Below are positions 25,831 to 39,100 of a DNA stretch of 64,000 nucleotides, piece after piece. This stretch comes from Pomacea canaliculata (Eukaryota; Mollusca; Gastropoda; Architaenioglossa; Ampullariidae), in NCBI RefSeq assembly GCF_003073045.1, contig NC_037596.1, positions 8,635,587 through 8,699,586 of the forward strand. Direction: 5' to 3'. Under the pieces are notes generated by a model, which was not told the origin of the DNA, did no database searches, and saw only the letters and a list, made by a program, of their open reading frames with translations. Positions within the stretch are counted from its first letter, which is position 1, and each line of letters starts with the position of its first letter. The position numbers and the translations under genes are program-made.

Positions 25831-26970
25831 CAGGCTCCGTGTTGTCCTCACTGAGCATCATCGCCAATAGTGTGAAAAACGTTGAGATGCATTCTAGCAT
25901 AGACGATTTGTATCTTGAATGGGAATCCTCCGGCTAATAAAGAATTGTAGAAACTGTGACAAATCCTTATTACAATTTCTTGTGCATCAATTTGGCGTGC
26001 ATGCCAGACCTGGTGTTACTAAAATATCTTGTCTGCTTCCCACGTCGTCTGCAAAAAGTTAAATGTCTTAATTTTTATGCTTTGCAACAACGAGCAATAT
26101 AATTCTTTCGGACGAATGTCAGTGTATCGAGGATGGTAGACGCACTATTGTCTTCAGGAATAAATGACAATAAATCTTGTAGCTACAGACAAAACTTGGT
26201 AGTCGCTACTACAGACTGCGGTCAGGGTTACACGCAGTATTCAAATGCACGCTACGGTTGGAAAGGTAAGCAACAATTTTATTTGGAAAATATTTAATTA
26301 CCTGCTGAAAGCTATATGTGGTCTTGAAAATTGATGATTTACCAAGACTGTTCTAGAAGAAAAATATAAGCTGCAGGCTATTGTGCACTAAAAATTATTT
26401 ACTTACAAAGATTTTACAGTTTTTGACTTTCTGTGAAAAAAGTTGCATTGTTGTAGTGTGCTGCTTTATATCCTCTCTCTCTCTCTATATATATATATGT
26501 ATTGCCTGTAATGGCCGTGAAACGATATATATATATTGTTTCTGTACTGTTGCATTTTGCTAGAAATCCCCTGTGGTTTTTTGCGAAGACAAAGTCTTTA
26601 CCACTAGCAAACAGTTGCTGTGGGGTTGCATATCTGATTTTATCTACCATGTTTTCGTATCTTTTGCGTGAACGATCTATTAACAGGAATAACTTGCTTC
26701 TTTCAAAGAATAGATAAATATATAGAGGCCGTAGGGGACCAGTACAATCTTTCAAGCTTATAATTTCTGGTCATGTCCGGCACACTTCATACGGTCTGCA
26801 AAGATGCCGACTCATTGCATGTATCCCTCAATGATGCTACGAAACGCACACATAAACACAAATACACGATTTGTTCTACAGACAATATACTAAACACAGA
26901 CGACACTAAATACTGTGTCAAAGCATTGCAGTCCTCACCAGTGTTGGTCAGTGACCCCGTACATTCACTC
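25831..26970. other. Intergenic DNA between the two GPCRs
   Basis: AT-rich, with short CT and TA simple repeats near 26474-26500. No gene, terminator or RNA was recognised. The 3' UTR of the downstream-coordinate GPCR must start at 26970 and run leftward. Confidence 0.35.
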
Positions 26971-28059
26971 TTAGTGACGTGTCACGTCTGTAGCCTCACA
27001 TGAGTCACGTTGTACACGGCCTCCTTCATAACATTCTCTACGTATTCTACTGCCGAGTAGACGTCTAAGTGTATGGCGGAACGAGGGACTTGTGGCACAA
27101 AGAATAAAGAACTTAGCTGAATAATACATACACAAGGTCAAAAATCCCACGTTGTAGACAAGGATTCCACTAGCATAGTGAAAGACATCTTGGAAAGGTA
27201 GCAAATAATAACGAGCTACAAAAGCCGTGGTCAACTTTTGAAGCATAACCATTATGAAGATGACTGATGTTACAAGTATGGCGACACTCATACAGGAAAC
27301 ATTATTGTTGGATGCCAGAGATAGAAGGTCCGAGGTGCTTCCTGTCCCATCGTGACTTTTCTTACTTTGTATTGTTTTTATAACTAGAATGATATTTAGT
27401 CCAACGAGAAATAATGGAAGAGCATAGAAACAGATGTTAACAATCCAAAACCATATGAACTTTATAAAGTAATCATATAACTTGGTATTGGGTGGACAAT
27501 CAGCCCTAAGCCATATATTGATTAGGTCATCTGGAACTTGTATTCCAGTGATAAAGTGCGAATTTAGGAATACAGCACAAATTAAAAGAACTACTGAAAG
27601 AAAAGGAAGCATGGATTTGACTCGGACAAAACACAAATTGTCTGAATGTACGAGTGAAAAGAACCGAATGGTTATAAGTATAACATGTAGCCATGAGGAC
27701 TGAAAAATACCTACAGTTTGAAACCACAAGACTAATTTACACGACAGGTAATTCCACGGCAAAATTTGGAAGTTGATCATTATGAACTCCGGAAGAAGGT
27801 TGCTGAGTAAAAGAACAGAGTCAGAGGTGACTATCCAAATAAAGTAGAGAAGAATAACATTTTTCTCACGGCTGCTCTTTTTCAACATTTTCATAAGGAT
27901 TCCTATGGTTACAACGTTTGCGGGCACACCTACAAATAGACAGATTGAGACTATGACAGTCCACATGTAGCGGTAAACGAATGCTATCCATACAAACTGA
28001 AATGAGTTTGTGGGGCCAACGAAATGAGAAAGATTTAAAGACAAATTCTGCGACTCCAT
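26971..28059 (-). CDS. Second intronless class A-like GPCR, divergent orphan
   Basis: 362 residues in one exon. Sequons at N5 and N9. Seven hydrophobic spans at about 30-57, 69-91, 107-133, 150-168, 200-228, 254-280 and 296-322. Helix 1 keeps N48 (PANVVTIG), helix 2 has D80, and C107 pairs plausibly with C188. The DRY position reads TIRFFSLV, the helix 6 CWxP signature is not recognisable, and helix 7 ends SAKFFIL rather than NPxxY, so signalling motifs are much eroded though the frame is intact. It is only distantly similar to the GPCR 2.3 kb away, in the same orientation, which suggests a small lineage-specific cluster. Ligand unknown. An upstream GTGAGT donor near 28188 could define a leader intron. 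Confidence 0.88.
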   Translation of the reverse strand: MESQNLSLNLSHFVGPTNSFQFVWIAFVYRYMWTVIVSICLFVGVPANVVTIGILMKMLKKSSREKNVILLYFIWIVTSDSVLLLSNLLPEFIMINFQILPWNYLSCKLVLWFQTVGIFQSSWLHVILITIRFFSLVHSDNLCFVRVKSMLPFLSVVLLICAVFLNSHFITGIQVPDDLINIWLRADCPPNTKLYDYFIKFIWFWIVNICFYALPLFLVGLNIILVIKTIQSKKSHDGTGSTSDLLSLASNNNVSCMSVAILVTSVIFIMVMLQKLTTAFVARYYLLPFQDVFHYASGILVYNVGFLTLCMYYSAKFFILCATSPSFRHTLRRLLGSRIRRECYEGGRVQRDSCEATDVTRH

Positions 28060-30399
28060 ATACTTTACATCAGTTTAGACCGTCCTAGAATACATGAAAT
28101 AAGTGACTTTTTAGTTCACTCTGTTTCTAGTACTTTTAGTAACAAAACAGCGAAAAGAGCTCAATATTAAAAGAGAGCCAACTACCTCTCAGTTGCTGTG
28201 TAAGTGAGGCGTGTACACGGTTACTCACTAGGCGTCTAGAAGCTACTACCTGCTTCCTCTCAGGACTGCAACTCACTGCAGTTAAGTGCAGCCTCTAGTA
28301 AGTCTTATTGTAACTGAGCAACATTGCTTGTGTAGTCTTTACTACCCACTACAGGCAAAATGAAAATATCGCCGACACACGAAGTGCGATTGTGACGACC
28401 CTTAGTGCACAAGAGTGACAGATGGACCTGTCTGGAGTCTTGGACTTAACAACTTACTTATATACCCACCGAGATCTTTTCTTTTGTTAAGGATAGTTTA
28501 CACGTTCTTATGGCACAACAATGTTCTTTAATTTTTTGAAATAAAATGTATTTTTTTGCTTGGGGATCAGAAGAAAGTAGCAGAAAATAGTTTTTTCAAT
28601 TAAAAATTTTTTATAAATTTTTATACCTACTTACACATATTTCCTTAGTTTATTTTATATAGATTTCTTATGATATACTAATAGTAAGTTAAAATAAATC
28701 TTTTAATTATTTTAAAAATATCTTAGATAAAAATATTGCAATGACTGAAAAAATTAGGACTGAAATAGTTAAAATTATTTTTTTTAAAATTTTGATTGTT
28801 AAAATTATGTGTATTTGAATTTCACTTAATTTTTAAAAAATCTTTTTAAATCATTAAAAGACTTAATTAAATTTTTTAATTCAAAATTTTTATCTAAAAT
28901 AATTTTCAGTTAAATAAAGTAAAATTATTTCAACTATATTTAAATGTAATTTTTTTTAAAACCCAAGTGCACTGTATAAAGACGCTTACGAATTTTTTTA
29001 ATTGCAAAAATAAAAACAAAAAACTATTTTTCCTGTAATTAAATTAGCGGGTATGGCTGCCTTTGCAGTAAGTATAAAGTTGGTTCTGCCGTTATGGGAC
29101 TCAACAATCAGCCGAGTAGTAAGACAGATATGGTAATGTTGTTCTTCCCTTACCTTGCACGCCACGTCAGTCAAAAGGGAACGACAGTCGAAGCCTTGTA
29201 TCTTTAGTCATGTGACTATAAGCCAGAAGAATGTTCAGAACGTCCACCATCCGAGGTACCCCCACTAAGCAGTAAAGACTTTAAAATCACGATGTAGAAG
29301 AATTATTTATCCCCCGTCGACCCCCGAAGCTTAGATGTTCTGTTGAATGGAAGGCCACCACTGCTGTGTTATCTAACTTCTACCTACAGCACACAGCTTC
29401 ATCTGCTTCTTGCTGGCGGCTGCACGTGAGTGGAGAGAACAACGTCGAAGTCGTTGTGTAGCTCAACCCCTCCGTGTCTCTCTGTCATCACGTGACCAGA
29501 GACCAGCAGATGATCTCAGCATCTGGAGGACAAAGGCAGTTGCCATGCAGCAAACTAAACTAGTGGGGCTCGCTGTTGCTGGCTGACGTCAGATCAATGT
29601 CGTCTGCAAAGCGCAGGCTGCACGTGGAGGGTGAGGTGACGGTGGTGGGGGGGTGGGGTATGTTGGTGTATGTATCTCTAAAGATATTGTGGGCAGGTTT
29701 CGTCATCTGTGAGTTTAGCGGACTCTGTGCCCGAAAAAGTTTTATCGCGACAAAGAAAATCTTGAAAATTGTTATTAGTAAAAATAATGTACAGTAAAAA
29801 AGCTATTCTGTTGCTTTGGATTGTATGTCATCGTAATAGTAGACATCAGTGATTTGAAAGAAGTGTAAAAGCTTACTTACTATAATTGATTAGATAGTAA
29901 ACAAAATAAGCCGTCTTCGCCGCGAAGTAGCATGTTTGTCAAGCGAAAAAGACAGTTCCTGAAAGAACCATGAAATAAGGAATTGGTGTCAATTTGTGAC
30001 AAAGGTATGTTTGATGTTCTACGTGATATAAAAGTAATTGTTTCTTAAATTTTATTACTTTTATTATGTAAATTTTGTTATAGGTGCTGACAGGCTGACC
30101 AAGAAAAGGTAAGAAACATCAGCTCACATTAACATACCGTAAAGAACTATGTATACAGCTTTTGTCACTCCTTCTGCGATCTTCAAGAAAAAAAATCAAC
30201 GACAATAACAATTAAAAATAGCTACTTTGTCTATCATTTTGATGTCTACATTCCTCCACCTTTTGCATCTCCTGCTTTTGATCAGATTTTTATTTCACAG
30301 GAGTTTAAAACTCAAAATATTTGTGGGACTGTGTGTATCCGTATGCAACCTCAGAAAATTCTCAGGTCGTGGAACCGATTTGTGCTGGGTGCTTTCTTC
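28060..30399. other. Intergenic, with an extremely AT-rich block
   Basis: About 28500-29040 is composed almost wholly of A and T, with many TTAAAATT-like repeats. It could act as a scaffold attachment or replication-prone region, but that is inference. The rest (29040-30399) has no recognisable gene. Confidence 0.3.
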
Positions 30400-31400
30400 G
30401 AATCTATAAATGTTTAAAATACTCTTCCCTGCTGTCATTTGACCTACCTTTCTTTGTGTAGGTCCACGACAAATAAGACATCATGGTATTTTTACCTTGA
30501 ACAGCTATATGCAAATAGGTATTGTACTGTGCTAAACGCTGCATCGAGCGCCATTAGGATCCCCGGATTTACTTTGTCCCAGACGAGTCCAGAGATGTCG
30601 ACACAGAAGCCAACATCCAAAATTCCATAAACAATGGCACGGGCTCTCATTCGTAGGTAGATCATGTGTTTAACGCGTGGTTTTCTATTTAATCTAGTGA
30701 ATGTTTGTATGTATGTAAGTCTGTGCAGAAACTCGTAGAAGTCTTTGAACGGCATTGTGCTCGGAGCTCTCCCAAATCTATAAATGTTTAAAATACTTTT
30801 TCTACTATCTTTAGACCTACCACCACTGAAGACAGCAGCGGGTCTCTACCCTCAGCAATTATATATAAAAAAGCTTTAGTCTACGCTACATGCAGGAACT
30901 ACTGCTATTGGGAGCACCTACCCGCCATACTCTCCTCCCTTCCTCACAAGTCTGGCTGACTCACGGTGTACTTCACAAAGAATCAAACACTTGCAGAAAG
31001 TTTTTGTCTTGCATGGGAGAGTTGTGCAGAGGTCACTTAAAAATAGTTGTCATACGATGCACGAAACCTGGATACAAACAACGGCCTGATAGTAGGTCGG
31101 AAAAGCCGTTGACATTGTTAGTCAGGTCAGGTAGCGCATTAGTAGGTCAGTGATTAATTGGAGCTGATGGTGGACGTTGGGAGACAAACAGAATTAACAT
31201 CAAGCAATGAACAGGCAACCAGTTGTGAGACCTTCAGAAAGCTTCGCTGACATGCTTACACAACCATTGCTGCTGCAACTTATTATTCCCGTCCAACGAC
31301 TGGCTACAATTAAGGAAGAGAGAGAGAGAGAGAGAGAGAAAGCGAGAAATAGAAAATAGAAAAAGAGAAATTTTAATTGGAACTAAGAAGAGTTAATTCC
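30400..31400. repeat. Duplicated non-coding blocks, related to 33590-34195
   Basis: A first partial copy (about 30400-30650) and a fuller copy (about 30770-31400) share TTTAAAATACT(T/C)TT...GACCTACC, TGCATCGA...CGCCATTAGGA, CTCTGCAGAGGTCAC-like segments and a GA-rich tail (31318-31370) with 33590-34195. No coding frame is conserved among the copies. Confidence 0.65.
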
Positions 31401-33279
31401 AGGCGCCGGTGCACAACACATTTCTTGTTTAATTTTTTTTTTTATAGGATTAAGATTTATTTGACAGTTTTAGAGGAGCACAGTACGTACCGCAGCTTAA
31501 AAAAACCTTTTAAAAACTAAAATTGTTGTAAATAAGATAAACAGTGTAAGTCACACTTTCAGTCAAATCAGTACATTGTTGTGTACGCTTGTTCATCTAA
31601 ATTTCAGAGGAACAATGGTTTGAAAACCTGTCTTAATTTGGGTGTTAAGAACAATTTTTACAAACGTGCAACTTGCCCCAGAAGCGCAAGACAGAGTACT
31701 GCCTACTTTTTAAAGAAATATATCCATGACCTTAATACATTTTTCTACAACCTCCCATAAAATGCATAAATGGGAGTTCTTCACCCTTCCCTCAATTCAA
31801 AAAGAGTGGCCTTTAAAGTAAATGCTCCATTAAAGTGATTTTTAAAATTGCACATATACATCGGAGACACATGCTTAATTTTATGTTATCCTTGGATATC
31901 AAAACCATTAACAGTAATTAATCTTTGATCCACAATGAGACTTCCTGCAACGCTTTCTTTGTTAGTCCAGTACTTTTGTCCTGTGGGGAGTCAACTGAGG
32001 AAGTGACAAGGCCAAGGGTCTAGGGTGGCTTGTTGACAGGCCCGAGGGCCCTTAGGCAAGAGAAAGGGGACATAGGTGCCAGGGTTTGCGGTAGGAGTGC
32101 AGAGGTGTTATAAGTGGGAGACAGCCCCAAGTGATTACAGCGGCCAAGCGCGATCACCCGGGTGGTAGAGGTGACAGAAGTCTATGAAGAGTGACACACA
32201 CAACTGCCTGTCAGGTTGACGGGGAGTGGAGGGTTAGTCACGTGTCCACCGCGCCATTGCAGACGGGGCGGAGCGTCAGTAGGGTGGTCGTTCTCTTGTC
32301 GATGTTGGCTACTTGATTGGTTGCTGAGTGACCAATGGCATCCCTCGGCGTACGTTTCGTGCGAATGCGCAAAGCCGAAGAGACCAGCATCTCTAATTCC
32401 AACTTTTCTTGTACTTCGAGACAGGGCAGGACTCGGGAGGAAGGACGATTGGGTTAGAGAACCCAATCATGCGGCTGTTCACACCCTTCTACACGTACGA
32501 GGCAAGTAGCGGCAGGATGGTCATGTCAGTGACAACTGTATGTAGGGAAAAGCACAGACAGAACTAACATCAAAGCAACAGTCTCACGGTAAATAACTAC
32601 ATCATGAGTTCACTGTAATGTCGTCCAACCTGCGACATCACCGACACACTGACCACTAGCAGCAGAAGTAGCAGCAACAGCCTCGTCATCTGAAGTAAAG
32701 TCACTGGAAACAGAGTGGACACAACCAGAGGTTGAAAGCTACTAGTCACTTGAGATTAAACATTATTACAGCCACTAATAATATCTCTACAGCAAATATC
32801 AACAGAATAAATCATTATCATCAGAAGGACACACACACACACACAAAGTGAATTGTATATGTTATATACACATACACATGCTTCCACCCCTCCCACCTTA
32901 CCTGTCCCACAGAACATTACGAGCGTTGTTACAGTGAAGTCAACGGGATGACGGAACAAAGGGAGGTAAGACCTTGTGCCTTTGGGCTGTGAGATATCAT
33001 CAGGTTGCGGCCCCTTTTCTCAGACGTTGAAACGAAAAGAACCGTTTATTTCTTCATGTTCCTACTTTTTTTTTTACGGGGGACCTGCTGTTGATTCATT
33101 CAGACACACACCAACACACGGGTTCTTAGAAGACAGAGACATTGCTTACCTCCACTTATTGAAATGTCCGACAAGCAGAGCTCAGTTTTTCCTGAACTGA
33201 GCAGCAGCAGTCAGTTCGCAATTCTTGTGCGAGTCTGATATTTTTCACAATGAACAACATCGAAAGCTGAGGTATTGAA
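31401..33279. other. Intergenic, with a GC- and CpG-richer island
   Basis: About 31980-32520 is richer in G, C and CpG than its surroundings and includes a facing pair ATTGG...CCAAT at about 32315-32337, the binding site of NF-Y. This could be a promoter or a diverged mobile element. No adjoining gene was recognised. (CA)n occurs near 32829-32846. Confidence 0.3.
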
Positions 33280-33540
33280 CTCAAGAGAATTTACTGTCAA
33301 TAGTTCAGATCAATACATTTGTTATAGGCATAACTGTAAAAATCATTCTTGTGTTACTAGTGCTCAATCAACCGCTTATTTAATGAAATGTGTTCTCACA
33401 AAGTATTTTGTCTTTGTTACGATGCTGCAGAGTAATATATTTTCTAACAACGCATCGGTTGTACATAGATGCTTTAATATGTAATAAAAGACATACATTA
33501 CAAAACGTCTATGAATTTTAGTTGATGGACTATTCTACAC
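33280..33540. repeat. Second copy of the GPCR 3'-flank block (23090-23350)
   Basis: Same-orientation copy of the DNA that lies 3' of the GPCR at 23597-24688. No receptor sequence follows it here; instead the block abuts the duplicated segment beginning at about 33590. Confidence 0.7.
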
Positions 33541-33589
33541 AGACATGTGCAACGAATTCTTAGGAAGTCTTGTAACGGATTTGTGCTCT

Positions 33590-34195
33590 GCGCTCTCTTC
33601 AAAAGCTGTAAGAGTTTAAAATACTTTTTCCTGCTGTTATTTGACCTACCACCGGTATGCAGACATCGACACTCAAGACAGCAGGGGTTCTCTTCCCCAG
33701 CAACAATATGCAAATAAGCTTTGTCCTGCTTACATGCTGCATCGACCGCCATTAGGAACCCCTACCCGCTGTTCTCCCCTCCACCCACATGTTTGGCCGA
33801 CTCACCGAGTACCTGACAAAGAATTACTTGCAGAAAACATTTGTTCTTCCCCGGGCAGCTCTGCAGAGGTCACGTAAAAATGCCATTGACGTTTTTCAGG
33901 TCAAGTAATGTATTAGTAGGTCATTGCTTAATTGGAGCTGAAGTTGAAATACAGAAGAAGTAACATCAAGAAGTGAGCAGGGGACCAGTTGGGAGGCCCA
34001 AGAAAGGGGAGCAGAAATTCTCGCCGACGTGCATACACCACCACTGCTACTGCAACTCAGTTTTTTTCCATCCAAAGACTGGTTACAGTTAAGGAGGAGA
34101 AAGAGAGAAAGACAGAGAAAGCGAGAAGGCTAGAAATAGAAAAAGAGACAGTTTAGTTGGAACAAAAGAGGGTGAATTCCAGTGGCCGGTGTACA
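33590..34195. repeat. Third copy of the 30.4-31.4 kb duplicated block
   Basis: Similar in order and sequence to 30770-31400, ending in the same purine-rich AGAGAGAAAG... tract and the GAATTCCAG(T/G)(G/C)GCCGGTG segment. Non-coding as far as can be seen. Confidence 0.65.
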
Positions 34196-36111
34196 ACTCA
34201 TTTCTAGCTCTTAACAACATTCTCCGCGTGCTCACCTCCTGGATTTAACTCAGTCTCAATTTATAGAGCACCGCGCGAACGTTTTGTCTTAAGTTTTGCT
34301 TATACTACTTCAGGATACGTTGTCCGTATGTGACTCTTTGTGGGTGGGAGGATAGAATGCAGGAGCGGAGATTTCGGTTTTAAAAAAAATGCATAGAATT
34401 TGAGGAGTGCACCGAGCACAAATCCGTTCCATGACCAATTCAACATAGAAGTATTTCTATAAAATTTAAAAAAAGATATATAGATATATATTGCTCCCGA
34501 AGAACAGTATATCCGATACACATAAACATGAAATGAAGGTCTGTTTCATCTATGTCTGTACAAAATAGAAAGTAGAAATTAGAGTATGGACTTTATTGAA
34601 AAGACACCTACTCTAAATTTGATCAAAGAACCTCTAGTGTTGGAATTTGTGAACTAGTACAGATGTTGACTGTCAGTAAAGGGGATCTAATGGAATTATA
34701 GAAAGTACTGGACTGGTTGTGATATCTTCTATGTTTATATTCTAAACCAGTAAGTGTTGTCGTTAGGTCTCACACAACGCAATACACAGTCACAACTTCA
34801 CTGCTCAGGCTTGTGACAACAACGCATGTTTTCTTTCAACACACAAAAAACGATCTTTAAGTTTCAAAAACAACTTTTATTTTATCAGTTAACAAAATAA
34901 TAGCTAAACTCTTTAACCATCCCACCCGATGGACGGTCACCAAAGATGGTGATGGAATATGTTCGTGAGCGTATCAGCATTCTAGAAATTAAACACTATA
35001 ATCCACTCAGTTTTAGAAGATCACATTTGCCACACGGTAATTATCTCCCTGGTGATTTAGTCTTTATCAATTCAACAAAAAGGTTTGTTTGAAAGGTCGT
35101 CCGTACACAAAGTAAGATCATTGGTCACTTCAACAAATTCCAAGGAATAACACCGGCACACAGATATAAATCTCCTCACTCACCCCTTCACAGAGGGCTT
35201 TGCCGAACTTTTTCTGTTCAAAAGACAAGTGTCACACAACTATCAAACTCCGAACTCGCCTCACAGAGGGATTCCACTGACTTAACAAAACATTTCCTTT
35301 TTCTAAACTTTGTTTAAATGCTTTCCTCCATGGGACAGCAGAATTAGGGTTATTTCGTTTTGTACAAATAGTTTTCAACCAATCTTTTTGCATCTCCACA
35401 CTAACATTTCAAACCCATTCAGACCATTAAATTGGTGTCAGTCACACACAATCGTTCCAATACAGTAACTAAGATAAATATTATTAATAATACCTGTAAT
35501 GCATTGACAGTACCAAACACAGTAATGCATCTAAGGCCGTTATCTCAAAGTGAAGTTTATTGAACAAGTATTGAAGTATTGAACAACAAACTATTAGTTT
35601 TATTCAGAGACAAGGATCAACATACAAAGGATTATTCAATCACGAAGCGTTTCAGCATTAATGCATACAGGCTCAAAAACTAAATGAAAAGCGTTTTAAA
35701 TGAGTTCAAATAATACACATTTCGGCAGACACGAATTTTACGGTTTGTTGCCAAATTCGGGTCACGTGTTTACACGTGGTCTGACATCACGGAGTAGATG
35801 TCCTCACGTGTACGTGTGACTGTAGATGTGTGAGAATGGTAGCTCACCAAGAGGAAGACGATATTTGATCTTATTTGTGTATTTGAGTACAAAGTGATAT
35901 TTCCACTCATGCTTCAAGAGAGGAATAGAAAACATACTTCACAGTCAACAATCGCAAAGTCTTTTAAGATCACTAAATAAAATGGTTGAAGAGGATGCCG
36001 TTTAAAACGAGAGTATGTCAAATAAATTTAGCATCACCACCTGTAGACAGATGACTAATTACACCATGGAGCAGACACGACATACTGACAACCACAGAGG
36101 CCTCGTTACAT
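34196..36111. other. No gene seen
   Basis: AT-rich unique-looking DNA with no supported coding frame, RNA or element. It presumably contains the 3' UTR of the minus-strand gene whose stop codon is at 36112-36114. Confidence 0.3.
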
Positions 36112-39100
36112 CTAAGCGATACCCGGCTGAGGAGGGGGAGGAAGGGACGGAACACCAGGATGTGGTCCTGTAACACACATACACAAACACACACACAAAC
36201 ACACACAGACATCATAAATATTCACGCACAAACATATTTATGGGTATGCTCATTCAAATGCCCAACACACTGTGTGTAACGGTTAAAATCAAAGTAATTC
36301 TAATAAACTGATCAAAGATTTTAATAACAATTTCTGCCATAAAACTGTACATTGCTGCAAAAGGCATCAAACTAGAATACTGTTATTTTATATTTTAAAA
36401 TTATTAGCCTTCTCTTACAGCCCAGCTCTGTGACATTTGTGCGAAACAAATGTTTCGTTGCTTTGTAAATACAATAAAAAGTGCTTCAATAAAAGTTATA
36501 TACAATCTGGAAAATACAATAAGAAACAGTTACAGAACTCAGTCTTAATAATTTGTATGACATGGACAAACATTTTCCAAAGAGAAATGAACTGGGGGGT
36601 GGTGTAGGTGCGGGTCAGCGGTGAGCTGATCCGTGGCATGCTTAAACTAAAATTTTCTCCTAATATATAATATTTATAATAAATATTGCAGTGGCTATTT
36701 GCATTTACTTTGAAAAAAGACTGATTCGTACTCACCTGTCGGTCCTTGAATGGCGTTTGTGGTTTCAGTATTCATCCGAAATAAGGGAGAAGGAGGACGA
36801 CCTATAGTCAGGTGTAATTTCAAATTGATTAATGTTAATCAAAGTGAATTTTGCTGGTTTATGTGTATATATACATAACATAAAACATAAACATATACAC
36901 AACAGAAAAAGCATAAGTTATGCATTAAACAACATTCATCTTTCGCATACACACGAACAGGTTTCTTGTGGTCTAAACTCACATCGGTAAATAAAGTGAC
37001 ACTAGGGACCAACAACAAAAACATTTAAAAAGAAATTGGAGCTGCGTGATAAGTTCTAAAACGTGAAATATCTAAGAACATTATGCCTGTATATTACTGA
37101 CAGGACAAAAGAACAATCAGTGTCCAATATGTTTTTGTCATCAAATGATCATGGCACAGACAATGCTACTTCTATTAACAGGATCTGGCTTACACACACC
37201 CTTGTACAGAAGTATGTAAAATGCGGGTAAGGTTTTAGAAAGTACTTCAGTGCATTATATTCTTTGATTGTATAAGACACACACTTTCATAACTTGTTTC
37301 ATAGCTGTTCACACTTTTCGGAGGTCAATCAAAGCAAATGAAATTATTTGTAAAAAGCCAGATTTTACATATTCCTGAAACCCTTGACAAAGTCTTAAAT
37401 ACCAACATTCTGAATTTGCAAAAGTAATTTGGGTTTTCAATCAGATAAACGTCCCAATGGGCATACTGGTATGTACTTGAAGGTGGTGAAGAAATGGTTA
37501 GTGTGAAGACAGAGTAAATACATGTAAATGGAATTCATTTTGTATTTAAGAAGATTTTAAGCCAGTGATATATCCTAAATAGTTCTGCACATCTTACATC
37601 GTAATGTTTGCACAGAACAGCACACGTCACGTGATTCTGGAGTTTGTGAGGTCTATCTTATCATTCGCCAATATAAAAGTATCAACAGTATCAAACCCCG
37701 CAGAAAAATCCAAATAATTCTATCCAGTCTATTGACACTTCAGTTTGGTCTACTTCTTTTAACAACGAAGGAAGTAAATGTAATACTTGGTTAATATGTA
37801 ATACCGTGTCTGAAGGGATTAATTACTGCGTCTTGCACCGCCAATACTACTACTACTAATAAATAAAATCCCATACTCACACTCCTAAGGAGCAAGCTCT
37901 TAGCTTTCAAGAACAAGAACGAAACATGGACAGCATACGAGGGACAGGAAAACAAACAACATATGGAATATAAAAAAAAAAAACAAACAACATTACTAAA
38001 CGAAGAATAAAATCAAATACAGAAAACATAAAGAGGAACCAGATAACAAGAACAAGAGCTGAGAGTAACATGATATTGCAAAAGGAAGGCTGTGAATAAG
38101 GACTGGCATTATGGGAAAGGTTGTTAGGAGTAATCTTTACGAAAGAAGTGTGTTTTCAGTGCGCGGTTTAAAGGATTCAGCAGTGGGTTGGTGGCGGATA
38201 TTGAAAGGGAGAGAGTCCCATTGTTTCACTGCACAATAATAAAACTCCTGTGGCAATATGTTGTTGTTGTGGTGACAGGAAGAGTAAGGAGACGATCATC
38301 AGACCAGGAGCGGAGCTGTCTAGCTGGAATGTAAGGGAAGAGCAGTTCAGAGAAATAATCAGGGCAGGTGCCAGCAAAGAAATTAAAACACAGCACGGAC
38401 AGTTTGTACTGGATGCCAGAACGGATGGGAAGCCAGTGTAGAAAACAAAGGTGAGAGGTGGCGTGGTCCCGTTTCCTGCTCTAGCACTGAGTAAGTACTA
38501 CACATCCATTTCCGGTACTCGTTTATGAATGAAGTACTGTTAAACATGCACAACGAATAGAAAATAAAAACGTAAAAAAATATAACATCAACACCATCAG
38601 ATAAAGAAAACGCCGTCGACGCTGTAGCGAGTTTAACATAGATGTGTGTGTAATTGTGTGTGCTTGTTTGATGATGATGATTGATGATTGATGATGATGA
38701 TTGATGATTGATGATTGATGATGATGATGATGATGATGAAAAAGAGTAACACTCACCCCACCCTACGAAATCTTCTTCAGAAGATTGTTCATCAACTGAA
38801 AAAATAATACCTGGTATTTATTTACCTGTTTGTCACTTAGTACATGTTATGAAAGGATAACAACACTCTGTACGATGTGCATGGAGTAAGAGATGTGCAA
38901 TACAAACTGAAAAACATTACATTGTGTGAAATGTGTTTGTAATATTTGCTGTAAAATTTAAGCTTATTGTTCTGCGAGATTCCTAATTCTTTCTCATGAT
39001 ACTTATATGATGGTATCATCTGGTGGCGCTCGTGTTCTTGTAAACCTGTCCGTTCATTAGAAGTCTTTGGTGTGCAGAATATCACACATGGGAAAATGAT

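Noticed and set aside
32182..32509. Open frames on both strands of about 95 codons
   Set aside because: They overlap each other in a GC-rich island and show no recognisable protein; more likely a compositional effect.
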